Below the pieces are notes generated by a model, which was not told the origin of the DNA, made no database searches, and saw only the letters and a list, made by a program, of their open reading frames with translations. Below, one piece after another: positions 40,700 to 53,033 of a DNA stretch of 64,000 nt. The DNA is from Diphasiastrum complanatum (taxonomy: Eukaryota; Streptophyta; Lycopodiopsida; Lycopodiales; Lycopodiaceae), in the NCBI GenBank assembly GCA_029204225.1, contig CM055092.1, forward strand, positions 39,689,800 to 39,753,799. Reading direction: 5' to 3'. Position 1 is the first letter of the stretch. Every line of letters starts with the position of its first letter. The translations under genes were made by a program, and so were the position numbers.

Positions 40700-41963
40700 A
40701 AACTGCTTGAAATTTTTGTCGTAGGCTAAAAACAGTATGTCGAGGCCAATTGTGATGTCGAAGTTGAAAATAATGACCTACACTTTTTCCCTTACCAGGC
40801 CACTCGTCACTTTTCCACCTATTTGAAAGCCAAGTCGGCGTCGCCTTCCAAAATGCACTCGGTCGTCAACTCCCAACTACGTGCCCAATGGAATGGTGAA
40901 ATCACTTTTGGCACACTCCGAACACTTTCTCCGCTGCAATCACTTTGTTTTGTTGTATCGTACTTGCAGGTAGAATCCAGGTGCCCTTCGTTTGGAGGTA
41001 GCCTTTCGTTTGGGTCAAAACAGACAATGGACCCAAAAATAGGGATTTTCCTTGTTTTTTAACTGTTTCTTCACCTTGAAGAAACTTCACACTTTACTTG
41101 TGAAGGGACCCAACTCCAATTTCAATATGAAGATTTTTAAAGAAAATAAAGTGCCCCTTGCACTTCTCTGCCCTTCGGGCCCACTTCACTTAATCCAATG
41201 ATAGGTTTCAATCCTATGGTCTAGATGCAATTAATCCTATCCATCGATCGTTGTGAAGATTGATCTTGTGGACTTGGTTGCATCGGTGCGTTGAACTACA
41301 CTCCTGAAGCTGTTGGACACTTACAAACGCTAGATGCTCCTCGTGGTTCCTCGTGTGCGACCTGTCCGCTCTTTCTTTCTCCTTCTCTTCCAAGGTTTTC
41401 TAGCTATGGCTGCCCTCAGAGAATGCTTATGGCTCCACGAATGAAGTGTGGCTATCCACGGCCACTTCAGATCTGATAGAATTGATTAGGACACCCTCTT
41501 CAAAATTCTCACAGCTTTCAGAATGGTTCAGAATGGAGAGAAATCTCTGATTTTGTGCTCCCAAATCCCAAACCAGGGTTTTTCACACAAATCTATTCTT
41601 TGCTTCCTATTCACAGTGTTCTGATAGGCCTATTCTCTTGCTCTAAGGTTGCCCTACTACTTGAACTCTAATGCTTCAATCTGTTTGTCAAACGGTGTCC
41701 GATTGAATGCACACTGACTGTAAACACCCAATAGCTTGCTTCGAAATTTCAAAATTCTGTTTGCTGAGGTTCTGCTTCAGCTGACAACTCTTGTCTCTGA
41801 ATCCTCACACAGTCTCAAGCTCATCAAGCTTTTGTGTGCTAAACTCTCTACAACAGTGTTTCTCCTTCCGTCTTTAACCCGCCGTAAACCCCGAACTCTC
41901 AGAAGACAATTCTCCCGAAGCTCTCTTCAACGACAATGTTGTATTGTGTACACTCCCTGTATG
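40700..41963 (-). other. Long non-coding leader of Copia B
   Basis: About 1.26 kb separate the primer-binding site (41975-41964) from the gag ATG at 40695. I see no coding sequence here. Long leaders occur in several plant Copia lineages and may carry packaging signals; I see no specific motif. Confidence 0.5.
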
Positions 41964-42248
41964 GCTCTGATACCAACTTAGAATTTGCTTCGAACAGGAA
42001 CACAAATCATGCTACACAGTAACACAGACAGAAAACACTCTCTACAGCAAGCTCACATAGCAACTGTATTTCTCAAAATGAAATTACACTGTACATATAG
42101 TTGTTCACTCAGGCAACCCACGCATGACCCAGGTTGCCGTTGGCGGGATGTGTGTCCCGTCGACTTGCCTCGTGGTGAGGCAACTGATCCTTATCAACTG
42201 ATAGGACCCATAGTACAGTAGCACAGTGATTCTACTTTAATTCTAACT

Positions 42249-42350
42249 CAAAATGCCAGTTGTCTGCATTTGAGACAATGCTTCTGCTACTGAGCCAGGT
42301 TCATCGTTGTTGATAAATGCCTAAGGGGTAAAATGATCAGGTACTTATCG
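42249..42350 (-). pseudogene. Copia C pol segment on the far side of the nest
   Basis: The minus strand carries FINNDEPGSVAEA and, after a one-base shift, SNADNWH, the usual sequence just before RT. It joins the segment beginning at 30464 once Copia B is removed. The 5-mer 42249-42253 is the right target-site copy. Confidence 0.75.
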
Positions 42351-42389
42351 ATGTCGAGCAGATCTTCGAACAATAGTCAGTTTCGAAGT

Positions 42390-42638
42390 TGGAGAAGTCA
42401 ATGATGGTGAACCTCGAACTTGAAGACCTCAAACTCGAAGAATTCGATGTCTATCCTGCTTATGCTTCAGTTGATTGATTGTACAGACGTTCCACTTTAG
42501 AGAGTAAGGCTACAATGTCGTTGTGTATAGAGAGAGTACATATTTACATGGTATACTGGTGCTCAAGACTCGAATTCGAGTGACTCGAACTCGAATGACT
42601 CAAATTCGGGTGCGTTGGAGTGAAGCTTAATTCCAACA
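42390..42638 (-). mobile_element. LTR of the same family as 22980-23335, solo or truncated
   Basis: It starts TGTTGGAATTAAGCTTC at 42638 on the minus strand and can be aligned by eye with the LTR at 22980 for about 240 bp, including the palindrome ACTCGAATTCGAGT and the following CCAGTATACCATG. No primer-binding site follows; Copia C pol sequence begins within 50 bp. It is probably a solo LTR or a truncated end. Confidence 0.75.
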
Positions 42639-43149
42639 CTTTATTCTAGTAGATTTTATGCAAGCATATTTTATGTAGTTGTACTATTATTATTTGTGGG
42701 TATTGGTACACTCTTTTGTCAAAAATTCCCTTGCTATTTAGCTATCTATCTTTTTTTGGTGCATAAGATGGCAATGATAAATGAGAAAAATATTGCACTT
42801 TTTCACATTTTTCAAAATGTTGTTGTCAAAATAATCTGAAAGGTACTTTGTTGCAATAAAAAGAGACATTTTCTATGGTGATTGGTGAGTGCTATGATGA
42901 GCATTTTTCATGTGTTAAAACTCATTGAACTCATAAACTAAATGCCAACCTCCTACCATATGGCATCCTTTGTTTGGGCACCTGAATGAATAAGCACTAC
43001 ACTTTGTGTTGAAGGAGAGGATGGTGAAAAAAATGGACTACCAAAGCAAGATTGAAGGCTTTCTATGTGTTGGGTGTGTAGTTGGAAAGTAGCACATATA
43101 GATCCTATCGACAAGTATAAACGTTAGTGAAACTTGTGTCCTCAAACAT

Positions 43150-43935
43150 CTACAGGCCAATGGACATTGTTTTAATAGGGGGATCGAGGTACTTCTTGAC
43201 ATTCATTGATAATCGTAATAAGAGAACCAAAATTTATTGGAGAATGCTCGAAGAGAAGAAATAGGACTAAAGAAGGGACATAAGAACCTAGGAGGAGGAG
43301 AACAATGATCATGCTAAGCATGAAAGCATACCAAGATCAAGGAGATGGAGACAACATCCTAAAATGTTTGACGACATAGAGCCACTAAGTTATGGACAGG
43401 CTAAAGAAAGTCCATAGAACAAAGCATGGATGAAGACAATGAGGGAGGAGCTAGAATTGATATGGAAGAATCAAACTTGGGAATTCACTCCGCTACCAAC
43501 GAGGAGGAAGGCAACTGGGAGGAAGTGGGTGTTTAAGGTTTAGTGAAATGGAAATGGACAAAGTGAGAGGTATAAAGCAAACCGTTGACAACATGCACAA
43601 GGAGATGTTTTGGATCAAAAGTTTGTTATTGGATTTCACTTGCTAGATCTTAAGAAGACCCCAATCATCTTTCGTGACAACCTTTCAACCCAAAGCAAGG
43701 CAAATAATATGGTTTTTCATGCAAGGAGCAAGCACATTAAGATTGCTCATCATTTTGTGAGTAATTGAGTGTTGGCCAAGGAGGTTGAGCTTCAACATGT
43801 TTTTTTCAAAAAATGTGTGGTGGGTGATATATTCACAAAACCTTTGGAGAAAGACCTATTTATTAGACATAGATTAGATCTTGGCATGTGTTCTAAATCT
43901 ATGTTGATAATTGCAAGTATAGTTGAACAAGGAAG
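43150..43935 (+). pseudogene. Copia element with internal deletion of RT
   Basis: The plus strand shows AKESPxNKAWMKTMREELE and WEFTPLPTRRKATGRKWVF (RT start), then after about 100 bp jumps to IIFRDNLSTQSKANNMVFH, ARSKHIKIAHHFV and VVGDIFTKPLEKDLFIRH, the end of RNase H. The RT palm and the first half of RNase H are deleted. Several stops are present. A purine tract and LTR-like sequence follow from about 43936. Confidence 0.75.
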
Positions 43936-44330
43936 GTGAAACATTGTCAAATTGAGACCTAGTTTGTAAATATTTTAGATTGAACCTCACACACCTATAA
44001 TGAATTAAAATATTATTATCTTCTATATTTTGACACTTTGAAAAAGTCCCAAACTTCAATACCCTTCAAATAGCATTTAGTCCATGTAATTTAGTCATCA
44101 TATTGGCCAATTTTGATAACAGTGACTATTTTAGGGTAAGGAGCTTAGAGAGAGGAGGGAGAGTGGTCACTCCAATCTATAAATAGCAGGTCTTATTCTG
44201 AAAAAGTTAAACCATTGTTTATTATTTGTTTGGTGATTGGAAGAATACTATTATATCTCATTTTGGCTCTCAATTACATTGGTGTAGGAATTGTCTTGTG
44301 TGCTTGTTTGGTATGCACTTAGGTGATGAT
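43936..44330 (+). mobile_element. Probable 3' LTR of the deleted Copia
   Basis: It begins with TGAAACATTGTCAAATTGAG after AGTTGAACAAGGAAGG, comparable with the AGTTGAAGAGGGAG/TGTGA junction of the Copia A/N family. A TATAAATAG box lies near 44177, next to GA-rich sequence. The end is not defined. Confidence 0.5.
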
Positions 44331-44964
44331 CTAATTATGATTTTGCTGATTTCAACCTAGCATTGCATCTTAATCCTAGCCCTAGCAAGCACAAAACGTG
44401 TAAAATAAAGTCACTGAGAACAACAAATGGCAATGCTTCTGCTCGCTAGCATCTTCAAGAGACAGGATAACCAAATGGAATACAAACGAAATAACACGAT
44501 TCATGATTATATCTTCAACAACTTTAGCTGGATGGAAATGATGACTGAATTATCCATTACTTGTTACAAAAAAGAAAACAGACATTAATGGCTTGTTTGT
44601 GGAGTGACCAAAAGGGAAGAGATTTGATTCAGAAAATTTATCAATAAAATTTAGCTGAAGTCAAAAAATGGCTGAACTATCCATGACTACTCATTACAAG
44701 GAAAAAAGAACATCCATGGCTTCTCAATTTGCAAACCGCAAATTAATCTGATAATATACGCCTTCAAGAAATTAAGTTCTGCTCCAAACAGAAGCATCTT
44801 CGTTTATTGCACAGAAGAAATCGCAAATTGTACATTGTAGTTCTAAAATCCCTCCATCACCACATGAAAAGAATCTACGTCAGGCCTGCCACATAGAAGA
44901 ATGCAAAACAACAACAAAATCTAACGACTTCGTAAGAATTGGTTCAATGCTGGGGGGCCACTAA
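44331..44964. other. Intergenic flank and 3' UTR side of the AN1 gene
   Basis: AT-rich with no coding signal. Part of it must be the 3' UTR of the minus-strand gene that ends at 44965. The two words CAAAAAATGGCTGAACTATCC-like near 44540 and 44663 are a weak repeat. Confidence 0.4.
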
Positions 44965-45765
44965 TCAGTGAGCGCTCACACTCTTTGTGGAAGTAACCGA
45001 CGAGCTTGTAGCAGCGCTGCTGCTGCTGCTACTTGCACAGTCTGTGGCGCCCCTCTTTTCTAAAATATCCAGAAATTTTAGAGCTTCCGAAAGCTTAGAT
45101 GGATTTCTTCTTCCTTTAAAAGCAGAGCGACAAGTATGATCCACTGGGAATCTGTGCTTGAGGCAAATATCTTGACTACATCCTTTGCAGTGGAATTTAT
45201 TTGAAATCGTTAGGGCTTGATGGCATCCTTTCACAGGACATTTCGGCTTCTTCATCACTTTATCGTAGTTACTTGGATCGCAATTGCTGCTCATATGCTT
45301 CTCTAGAGTCAAGTTAGGGTCTTCGCCAAAAACCTTTCGTACTGCAGAAGCGCAAGCCGGGCAGAGCACCACGCTTACGTCCTTCAAATCACCTTTTGGA
45401 CAATTATGCGACATGTAGGAGCGGTGATCAAGACAAAACATCTGCAAGAGAGATTAAGTCCAAGTTTCATAACCTAGAATCGCAATAATATTGCCCACAA
45501 AACGAAAAGGAAGAAGAAAACCCATACGAAAACTACAATAACCACACTGCACAAACAAAAAATGGTTTCTACTACAGAAAATCCTTGTAATTAAGCATCA
45601 TATAACTAAAATAAATCGATACTTTGCAAATAAAAAAGTCTCAGCATCTGAGAAGCTAAATACCTGAGAGCAGCAATCGCATTTGAAGGGCAGAAAGTCG
45701 AGCTGATTACAGGATTCATAGCTGCAGTGACTGCCTAATTCGGGAAATGCCTCAGTGCCGCCCAT
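44965..45765 (-). CDS. AN1-type zinc finger stress-associated protein (SAP11/12-like), two exons, 192 aa
   Basis: Exon 1 is 45765-45664 and exon 2 is 45441-44965; the intron has GT...AG ends and is in phase 0. The protein has two AN1 zinc fingers. The first has ligands C14, C19, C29, C32, C37, H40, H46, C48; the second has C102, C107, C119, C122, C127, H130, H136, C138. Spacing fits AN1 (C-x4-C-x9...-C-x2-C-x4-C-x2-H-x5-H-x-C). The signature text DFLPFKC and [14 protein letters not shown] is typical of the plant SAP class that has two AN1 fingers and no A20 domain. The tail is Ser-rich. Proteins of this class are linked to stress responses, probably through ubiquitin-related binding. The intron falls inside the first finger, between C32 and C37. 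All ligands are present and it looks functional. Confidence 0.9.
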
Positions 45766-45930
45766 AGGCTCAACCAGATATCTTTCAGCTAAAATTTACA
45801 GATATAGGATCCACCTTAAAGAAGAATACTAAAAGATGAGAGGATCGTGAGTATCCGAATTCTCGAAGGTTGCAGAGGAGTGCCTGTTCTGTACTGAAGG
45901 AGGTACAACAAGAAATGAAGGCGGCATAGC

Positions 45931-45940
45931 AATTTATGCA
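45931..45940 (-). promoter_or_regulatory. Possible TATA element of the AN1 gene
   Basis: On the minus strand this reads TGCATAAATT, about 165 bp upstream of the ATG. The spacing suits a TATA box with a leader of about 130 bp. The match is modest. Confidence 0.25.
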
Positions 45941-45944
45941 TGGA

Positions 45945-47018
45945 TCGTGGAATATGGGAGAAGAGACGGAGGAAAGGGGAAGGAAGAGGAGTATACTTGG
46001 GCTCTACTCAAGGGGGGCTGGGTTAAGGACCAAGGGCTAAGGGCGGTATAGTGGTTCTGCCTTTCATAAATAAGTCGTCGGCCTTTGTTTGTCAAAGCAT
46101 GCCTCAAGCATTTTATACTATAGTTTTTTTTTTATGTAAAGGAATCAAATTCACCGGTATCAACGTAAAGGGCAACCCAATTATGCCCCCTTGCTCGGCC
46201 TTAGGTTTTGGCTCATCCTACAAAGGGGGCAAGCGAAAATTTAAGGCGAGGCAATGAAAGGGGCAGAGTGGGCTGCCCTCCTACCCGTTCCATGGTATTA
46301 TAGGCCATGTTGGCGTTTTCCCAAGCCATTCTAAAATTTTTCAAGGCCATTTTATATTTTCCGCATTTATCTTCCTAGTGCCTCAATTCTACCTTATATA
46401 AATCACTCTCATATGGCAAAAGGGCCACCACAGATTATGAAGTATATGGTAACCACATTGTTGGACAGGTAACAGATTTTATTTCGAGTTTGGGTATTAA
46501 AGTTTCTTTTTTCTTATACCAACAAGGTCCAAGTAATGCACATTTAAATAAAATCATATCAACCAGAATAAACACGAGCATGGTATATGAGTCCAAGAAA
46601 AGTAAAAATCAGGCTAGAATTGCAACAATTATACCAACGCATTATCAACCTGAGTATGAATGTGTGTGTGTGTGTGTACACATATACATACATATCTATG
46701 AAGGGCATAATTTTCCAAAGGATAAGTTGTAGTTTTTGAAAAGCATATTGGGGGTACAAAGTTGATACTAGGCTTACCTTGTATACTTAGCCACCAATGA
46801 TAACCACCAAGGGATCCATGAATATATGGAATCTTGATATGAAATGTATTGAGGATTGTGTGTAGAGCCGAGGGATGACAACGCATATGAATATGATATC
46901 CATACAACCTCCCATGGTAGCTCTTATATGCAATTGAGAAGCAGAGCCATTCCCCCCCCCCCCCCCAAATATTTTATTAAATTTCTACATTTTTTTCCCT
47001 CAACATGGAGTGTATGAG
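45945..47018. other. Intergenic DNA, no supported gene
   Basis: Low-complexity stretches include a short TG repeat (46663-46677) and a 15-base C run (46952-46966). A frame at 46051-46257 has no recognisable domain. Nothing else is supported. Confidence 0.5.
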
Positions 47019-47960
47019 AGAGATGTCGCGAAACGGTTTTTGCTTCGTTGTCGCGAACGATTTTGTGTCTTTTGAATTTTCTTTTGCGCGGAAGCTTCAC
47101 AGGAACCTAGACACGCGACTGCACATCACAAAACACATTTCATTCTAGCAATCAAGACAGATGGCACAAGACGAGGAGATGCCCGAAAATAGAGCGATCA
47201 ATTATAAGTTTGATTTTTAGAGCAAGATGGTCAGTGTCTCGCTCGTTGGCGGAATGACGCTCTGCTCTTTCGCTATGTTCTGCTCATTGGAGACTTTCAT
47301 GCACAGCTCTCTCGTTTCTAGTCTTTTTCATTTTCTGCTCTACTCTCTATGTCTCTCTCAGTATTACGGAATTTTTTTTTTTGTTGATCCAGAAAGGGAT
47401 CGTTTATATCTCCATTGTGTGGAGTTTACAAGATAGTTAAACAGAGAATTACAAGACTAGTTAACGCTAACCAACTAATCAGTTACTCTCCGTCGTTACT
47501 ACTCGTTTCAGCTAGGCGTGAAGTTTGAGACTCCAAGCCCGTTGAGCTGCCAGCTGGCAGCACGAAAGATTCCCCTTCGTTTCCTTTTGTTTCTTTCGTG
47601 TCTTCTCATTTTGCGTCGCTTTGAGGGTTTTTGCGGTCCTAGAGGTATGTTTACGATTTGCAAATACTTAGCGAATCGTTCGTCTTTCATTTGTTCTGGA
47701 AGCACGCTGACTTTCGTGAATTGTTTCGCGAATCATTCGACCTTCGATTCAAGACTCGTTGACTTCTACGTTGCGGCAAAGTGGCAAGAGTTCACCATTT
47801 CTGACACTCCCTCTTGATCCTTGCAGCTTTGCATGTTTAATCCAATTGCCTTTTTTTACTTGTCAAAGAGTGGCTTGTCGAGCGGCTTCATGAGCAAATC
47901 TGCAATCATGTCTTCTGATTTCATGTATTGGACCTGGAGCTCTCCTTTTGAGATTAAATC

Positions 47961-48508
47961 TCAAATGTGATGGTATTTCAGAGGTATGTGTTTTGTCTTT
48001 GAATGGAAGACAAGATTTTGGGACAGATAAATGGCACTCTGAGTGTCCATCATCATCGTGCATGGCCCTTCTTGTGGTATCCCGATTGCTTCCAGCATCA
48101 TCTGTAGCCACACTACCTCGTTCGCCACCATCAAACCTACGATGTATTCAGCTTCGCAAGAGGATTGAGCTACCAAGGTTTGCTTTTTGCATATCCAGCT
48201 GATTGCAGCTCCGCACGCTATGCTACATCCAGTTATGACTTCCTGTCATCTTTGCAACCAGCCCAGCTTGCATCACTATAGTGGTGTAGCTCGAATCCTT
48301 TTCTTTCGTTTTCTGTTTTGTAGGTTAATCCCATATTTTGGGTACCTTTCAGATACTGTAGGATTCGTTTTGCCATTTGCCAATGTGCCATGCCAAGATT
48401 GGAAGAGAATTGGCTTAAGGCATAAATAGAGAAAGCTAGATTGGATTTGGTACAAATTGTAAGGTACATCAGACTACCGATTAAGTTTTGGTAGGGTAAA
48501 CATGCCAT
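47961..48508 (-). pseudogene. Copia D RNase H
   Basis: The frame 48508-48233 reads LIGSLMYLTICTKSNLAF, AKRILQYLKGTQNMGLTY, HHYSDASWAGCKDDRKS. The frame 48176-47961 continues with SCEAEYIVGLMVANEVVWL and HSKTKHIPLKYHHI. The order is normal; one frameshift and a short gap separate them. Confidence 0.85.
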
Positions 48509-48541
48509 CTTCTGTTCTTCCTCTTCTGTTTTTGGACAATC

Positions 48542-49540
48542 CTACTTCGTTAGTTTGGCTCCAGCTATCATTGGTGTGGCCCTTTCTTTGCAGTCCATCA
48601 TGTGATACTGCTTGAGCACCTTTCTGGCATATTCTGACTGACTCAAGTGCATTTTGCCCTTTGTTCGATCTCTTCTGATCTCCAGCCCGAGACATTTTGT
48701 TGCTTCTCTAAGATCTGTGATTTCATAACTTTCAGAAATCTGACTCTTCGTGTCTTTGATCAGCATCAAGGAATTTCCTATCATCATGGAATCATCCACG
48801 AATATAGTTAGTATCACAAAATTCTTTCCTACTCTTTTTATGTAGACATTGCAATCCGGTTGTGTAGGATTGAAGTCTAGAGACTTCAGAAGACCATCGA
48901 GCTTCTTATACCAAGCTCGTGATGCATGTTTTAGACCATAGATGCATCTCTGCAACCGACAGACATATTCTCGATTGTCGGGGTCTTCAAATCCTTCAGG
49001 CTGCTTCATGAAGATTTCCTCCTCTAGATCTCTGTGGAGAAAGGCTGTTTTCACATCAATCTGGTGAATTTCCAGATTGTGTTGTGTGGCGTATGCAAGG
49101 AGTAGTCGTATGCTTGTCATCTTGACCATCGGTGAATATGTGTCGAAATAATCAACACCATATCTCTGTGTGTAGCCCTTTGCGACAAGCCTTGCCTTGT
49201 AGCGACCAATGGTGCCATCTAATTTTATCTTCTTCTTGTATACCCACTTGCAGTTGACTATTTTTCTGTTCTCTGGCTGCATGGCTGCTTTCGCAGTCTT
49301 CAATCTGCATGAGTAGATTTTCATTTATGGATGAAACGATGATTGCCATTGCACGCTCATCTTTTCTGATCCATTTAGCTCTCCTCGGGTCTCCCTCTGG
49401 AGGCTGCACCTTTGAGAGTTCGGTCACCGACCACATGCCTTTGCCCTTCAGAAGTGTTTTGATTTTGAATTTTCAGATTCTGTAATTTGCGCCATCAAGA
49501 CTGATTGCTACTCTTGTCTGGATTGTTGTAGCCATATTGT
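48542..49540 (-). pseudogene. Copia D gag start joined to reverse transcriptase
   Basis: Gag-like sequence starts near 49535 (MATTIQTRVAISLDG) and runs through the frame 49436-49300 (MWSVTELSKVQPPEGD, ERAMAIIVSSINENLLMQIED). It then passes directly to RT: NRKIVNCKWVYKKKIKLDG, YKARLVAKGYTQRYGVDYFD, CRLQRCIYGLKHASRAWYK and FVILTIFVDDSMMIGN, where FVDD replaces YVDD. The RT frame 49324-48542 is open for 260 codons. About 2 kb of gag-PR-integrase is missing at the junction. Confidence 0.85.
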
Positions 49541-50369
49541 GTTGTCTAGAAGATCACTGCTTAGATATTAGTAGTGACAGCCTATGTGCTCTGATACCAT
49601 GTCGCAAAACGGTTTTCGCTTCGTTGTCGCGAACAATTTTGTGTCTTTTGAATTTTCTTTTGCGCGGAAGCTTCATAGGAACCTAGACACGCGACTGCAC
49701 ATCACAGAACACATTCCATTCTAGCAATCAAGACAGATGGCACAAGACGAGGACATGCACAAAAATAGAGCGATCAATTATAAATATGATTTTAGAGCAA
49801 GATGGTCAGTGTCTCGCTCGTTGGCGGAATGACGCTCTGCGCTTTTGCTGTGTTCTGCTCGTTGGCGGACTTTCATGCATAGCTCTCTCGTTTCTAGTCT
49901 TTTTCGTTTTCTGCTCTACACTCCTCTCTCAGTATTACATAATTTTTTTTTTTGTTGATCCAGAAAGGGATCGTTTATATCTCCACTGTGTGGAGTTTAC
50001 AAGATAGTTAAACAGAGAATTACAAGACTAGTTAACGCTAATCAACTAATCAGTTACTCTCTGTCGTTACTACTCGTTTCAGCTGGGCGTGAAGTTTGAG
50101 ACTCCAAGCCCGTTGAACTGCTAGCTGGCAGTGCGAAAGATTCCCCTTCGTTTCTTTCGTTTCCTTTCGTTTGTTTCATGTCTTCTTGTTTAGTGTCGCT
50201 TTGTGGTTTTTGCAGTCTTGGAGGTATGTTTACAATTCACGAATGATTTGCGAATCGTTCATCTTTCGTTTGTTTTGGAGGCACGCTGGCTTTCACGAAT
50301 CGTTCGACCTTCGAGTCAAAGCTCGTTGACTTCCGCATTGCGGCAAAGTGGCAGGAGTTCACCATTTCT

Positions 50370-50470
<101 letters not shown>

Positions 50471-50653
50471 GTGTACACGTTTTGTAGATTCCCATTGGTC
50501 CACATTTGTCCTCAAACGTATTTGATGGACAGTTCAAGTGGGGTTGAAAGGCAGACACGTTGATTCTAAAAAAGAACACATGCTTTTAGAAACTTCTAGA
50601 AAGAGAATTTTCTAGAGAGAGAGGCAAAAGGTATAAAGGTCGTGAAGATCCAA

Positions 50654-50755
<102 letters not shown>

Positions 50756-51345
50756 ACATGCACTGTCAACACAATGCATTAGCATTCTAGTTTTTGAATG
50801 TCATTTAAGAATTGGATGGATGAGCTCGTCGCTCTTCGACTAAGCAAAAATCCACTTCCTAGATAAAGTATCTATGCTAAAAATTTACTCATCTACCTGG
50901 ACAACTTGTGTCACTTGAAATACTTATGATTCATGGATGAACATGATGCCCAACCTCCATGTGGGCAAAATAGCTTGCACATTTTCTTTGTAGAGGCGTA
51001 TCTTATGTCATCCAAGAACTAGGAGGATGAGCTCGTCAATTCCCGGTTGAGGAAAAATCCTCTTTTCTTATGTGCCAAGAAATGGCTCATCCATTAGTAA
51101 ATGTTAGACAACTCTTGTAGCATATAAAATACTTGAGATCATTGGAAGAGCACAATGCCTAACCTTCATGTGGGCAAAATGGCCTGCATTTTGTTGTTTG
51201 TGAGTCCTATAGGTTCATCCAAGACATTCAATACTCGAGGGCCAACCCTTGATGGCTTTCATACGCAGCTAAGAAGGATAACTATTTTTGTCTACCCCTA
51301 ATGAAATTCTTAAGAAACAGTGTTTTTTTTTATCTCAAGCACTAG

Positions 51346-51467
<122 letters not shown>

Positions 51468-51542
51468 ACATTGAAATCTAAAAAAAACTAGTCATATAAA
51501 CAATATGGTTGACATGAAAAAACTGTCAACATGTGTCATCAA

Positions 51543-52275
51543 CTAATTGGGGGTTGTTAAAAATGGCAACTCCCTGCTAGCAAGGTATGTTTTAATCTTC
51601 TCAGTGGGAGATGAATGAACATCATATCCTATGAGGAATCCCTGTTCCATATTTTCATCCAGCTTCTTTTTTTTCTGATCTAGAATGTGGGCGTATGCGA
51701 CGCATCCAAAAATGCGCACATGTATCAGACTTGGTTTGTTGCCCCACCAAACCTCGTGTGATGTGGTATGTGCAACACTAGATCTACTTGTCCTGTTCTG
51801 CAAGTAGTTGGCTGCAACTACTGCTTCAGCCCACAAAAATTTTGATGCCTTTGAATAGGCCATCATGGATCTTGCAGCTTCCATGAGAGTCTGATTTTTC
51901 TTCTCTGCTTGCAGTCTTCAAGTGAAGTATACCTTTGCTTGTACAAAACTCTACAAAGCGTTTGGAGACGTATTCTCCTCCTCTGTCCGTTCTCAACTAC
52001 TTCACCTTCTTGTTAGTCCATTTCTCAGCCCAATTCACGAACTGTATGAATTTGTCCAGGGCCTCTGACTTGTTGTGGATAAAGTACACCACTGCAAACT
52101 TGTTGAAGTCATCAATAAAAGTGATGTAGTACTTTGAACCTCCCAAAGAGACCACATCAAACGGTCCACAGATGTCAGAGTGTACCAGTTCCAGGAGTTC
52201 TTTCATTCTAAAAGAGTCCTTGGTGAATGGTATATGTGACATCGTGCCTTTGTTACAGGCATCGGAGGATTTCAA
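51543..52275 (-). pseudogene. Copia E integrase
   Basis: The frame 52275-51997 contains LLELVHSDICGPF (first catalytic Asp) and YYITFIDDFNKFAVVYFI. After a frame break the frame 51884-51543 continues with MEAARSMMAYSKASKFLWAE, AANYLQNRTSRSS and HVRIFGCVAYAHI, the end of integrase. The sequence ends within the following linker. Confidence 0.85.
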
Positions 52276-52621
52276 GCATGCTGCATCTTTGATATTGACA
52301 CCAATGAATGCATGTCCCGACTAGCGTTGTATAGAGCAACTGTATTCATGTGATACAGCCTCCTGTGCCATATAATATCCATCGATTCGTTGATCTGGTC
52401 AGCTTGCTCTGAAGGTACTCATATCTTGAGGTGATACAGATTCCCCTTTCACTTTCATGTGGTGACAAGCTGAGTGGTTGCGAATTCAACCGCTTCACAT
52501 GTATCGCCTTCAAAGGTGATTATTAGTCCTGCATCTACCATCTTAGCAACAGATAGTAGGTCCTTCTGAAGAGTGGGCACGTATAGAGTGTCATCGAGCC
52601 TTTTGTCTCTTCCTTTGGTGC

Positions 52622-52873
52622 TTAACCACCAGTTCCATTGACTTTGTGCCTGGAACCATCTCCCAAGATTATATATTTGGAAGATTTTGATTCTTGATAA
52701 TAAGTAATCATGTGTCTTGTTGTCACGAAGTGTGACGTTGCACCTGAATCAAGAATTATTTCTTGTGTATCTAAAGTTGATGTCGTACAGACATCAACAC
52801 ACAAGTAAGTTGTTGGGTTCTTGCCATTGTTGGCTCTATCTTTGGCCATCTTGGAGGACTCGGGTTCCTCCAC
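52622..52873 (-). pseudogene. Copia E protease
   Basis: The frame shows TQEIILDSGATSHFVTTRHM, with the D-S-G catalytic loop, followed by KYIILGDGSRHKVNGTGG. It stops soon after; sequence to about 52300 is a frame-broken continuation. Confidence 0.8.
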
Positions 52874-53033
52874 ATAGGATGAGCTATTGTCGCTCTCCCA
52901 TTTGCTTTGAGCTTTCTTGTTTTTGGGATTTTGGTTGCAGTCAACGGCTGCGTGACGCTTTTTGTGACAGTGGATGCACTCTATCTTTGGATTGAGCTAG
53001 CACTTATCAACAGTGTGGCTTCTCGTGTGTATC

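Larger units (their letters stand above)
30470..42248 (-). mobile_element. Ty1/copia element (Copia B) nested in Copia C, with AG...GT LTR ends
   Basis: LTRs are 30470-30728 (259 bp) and 41976-42248 (273 bp; a short internal duplication explains the difference). On the minus strand they read AGTTAGAATT...AATTCTAAGT. The 5' LTR touches TGGTATCAGAGC (41975-41964), and the 3' LTR is preceded by AAGGGAGAG (30737-30729). Flanking 5-mers are TTTTG (42253-42249) and TTCTG (30469-30465), a duplication with one mismatch. Taking the element and one copy out puts the Copia C RT back in frame. The element carries a later Copia insertion (34349-39495) and a tandem duplication (32071-34308). Confidence 0.88.
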
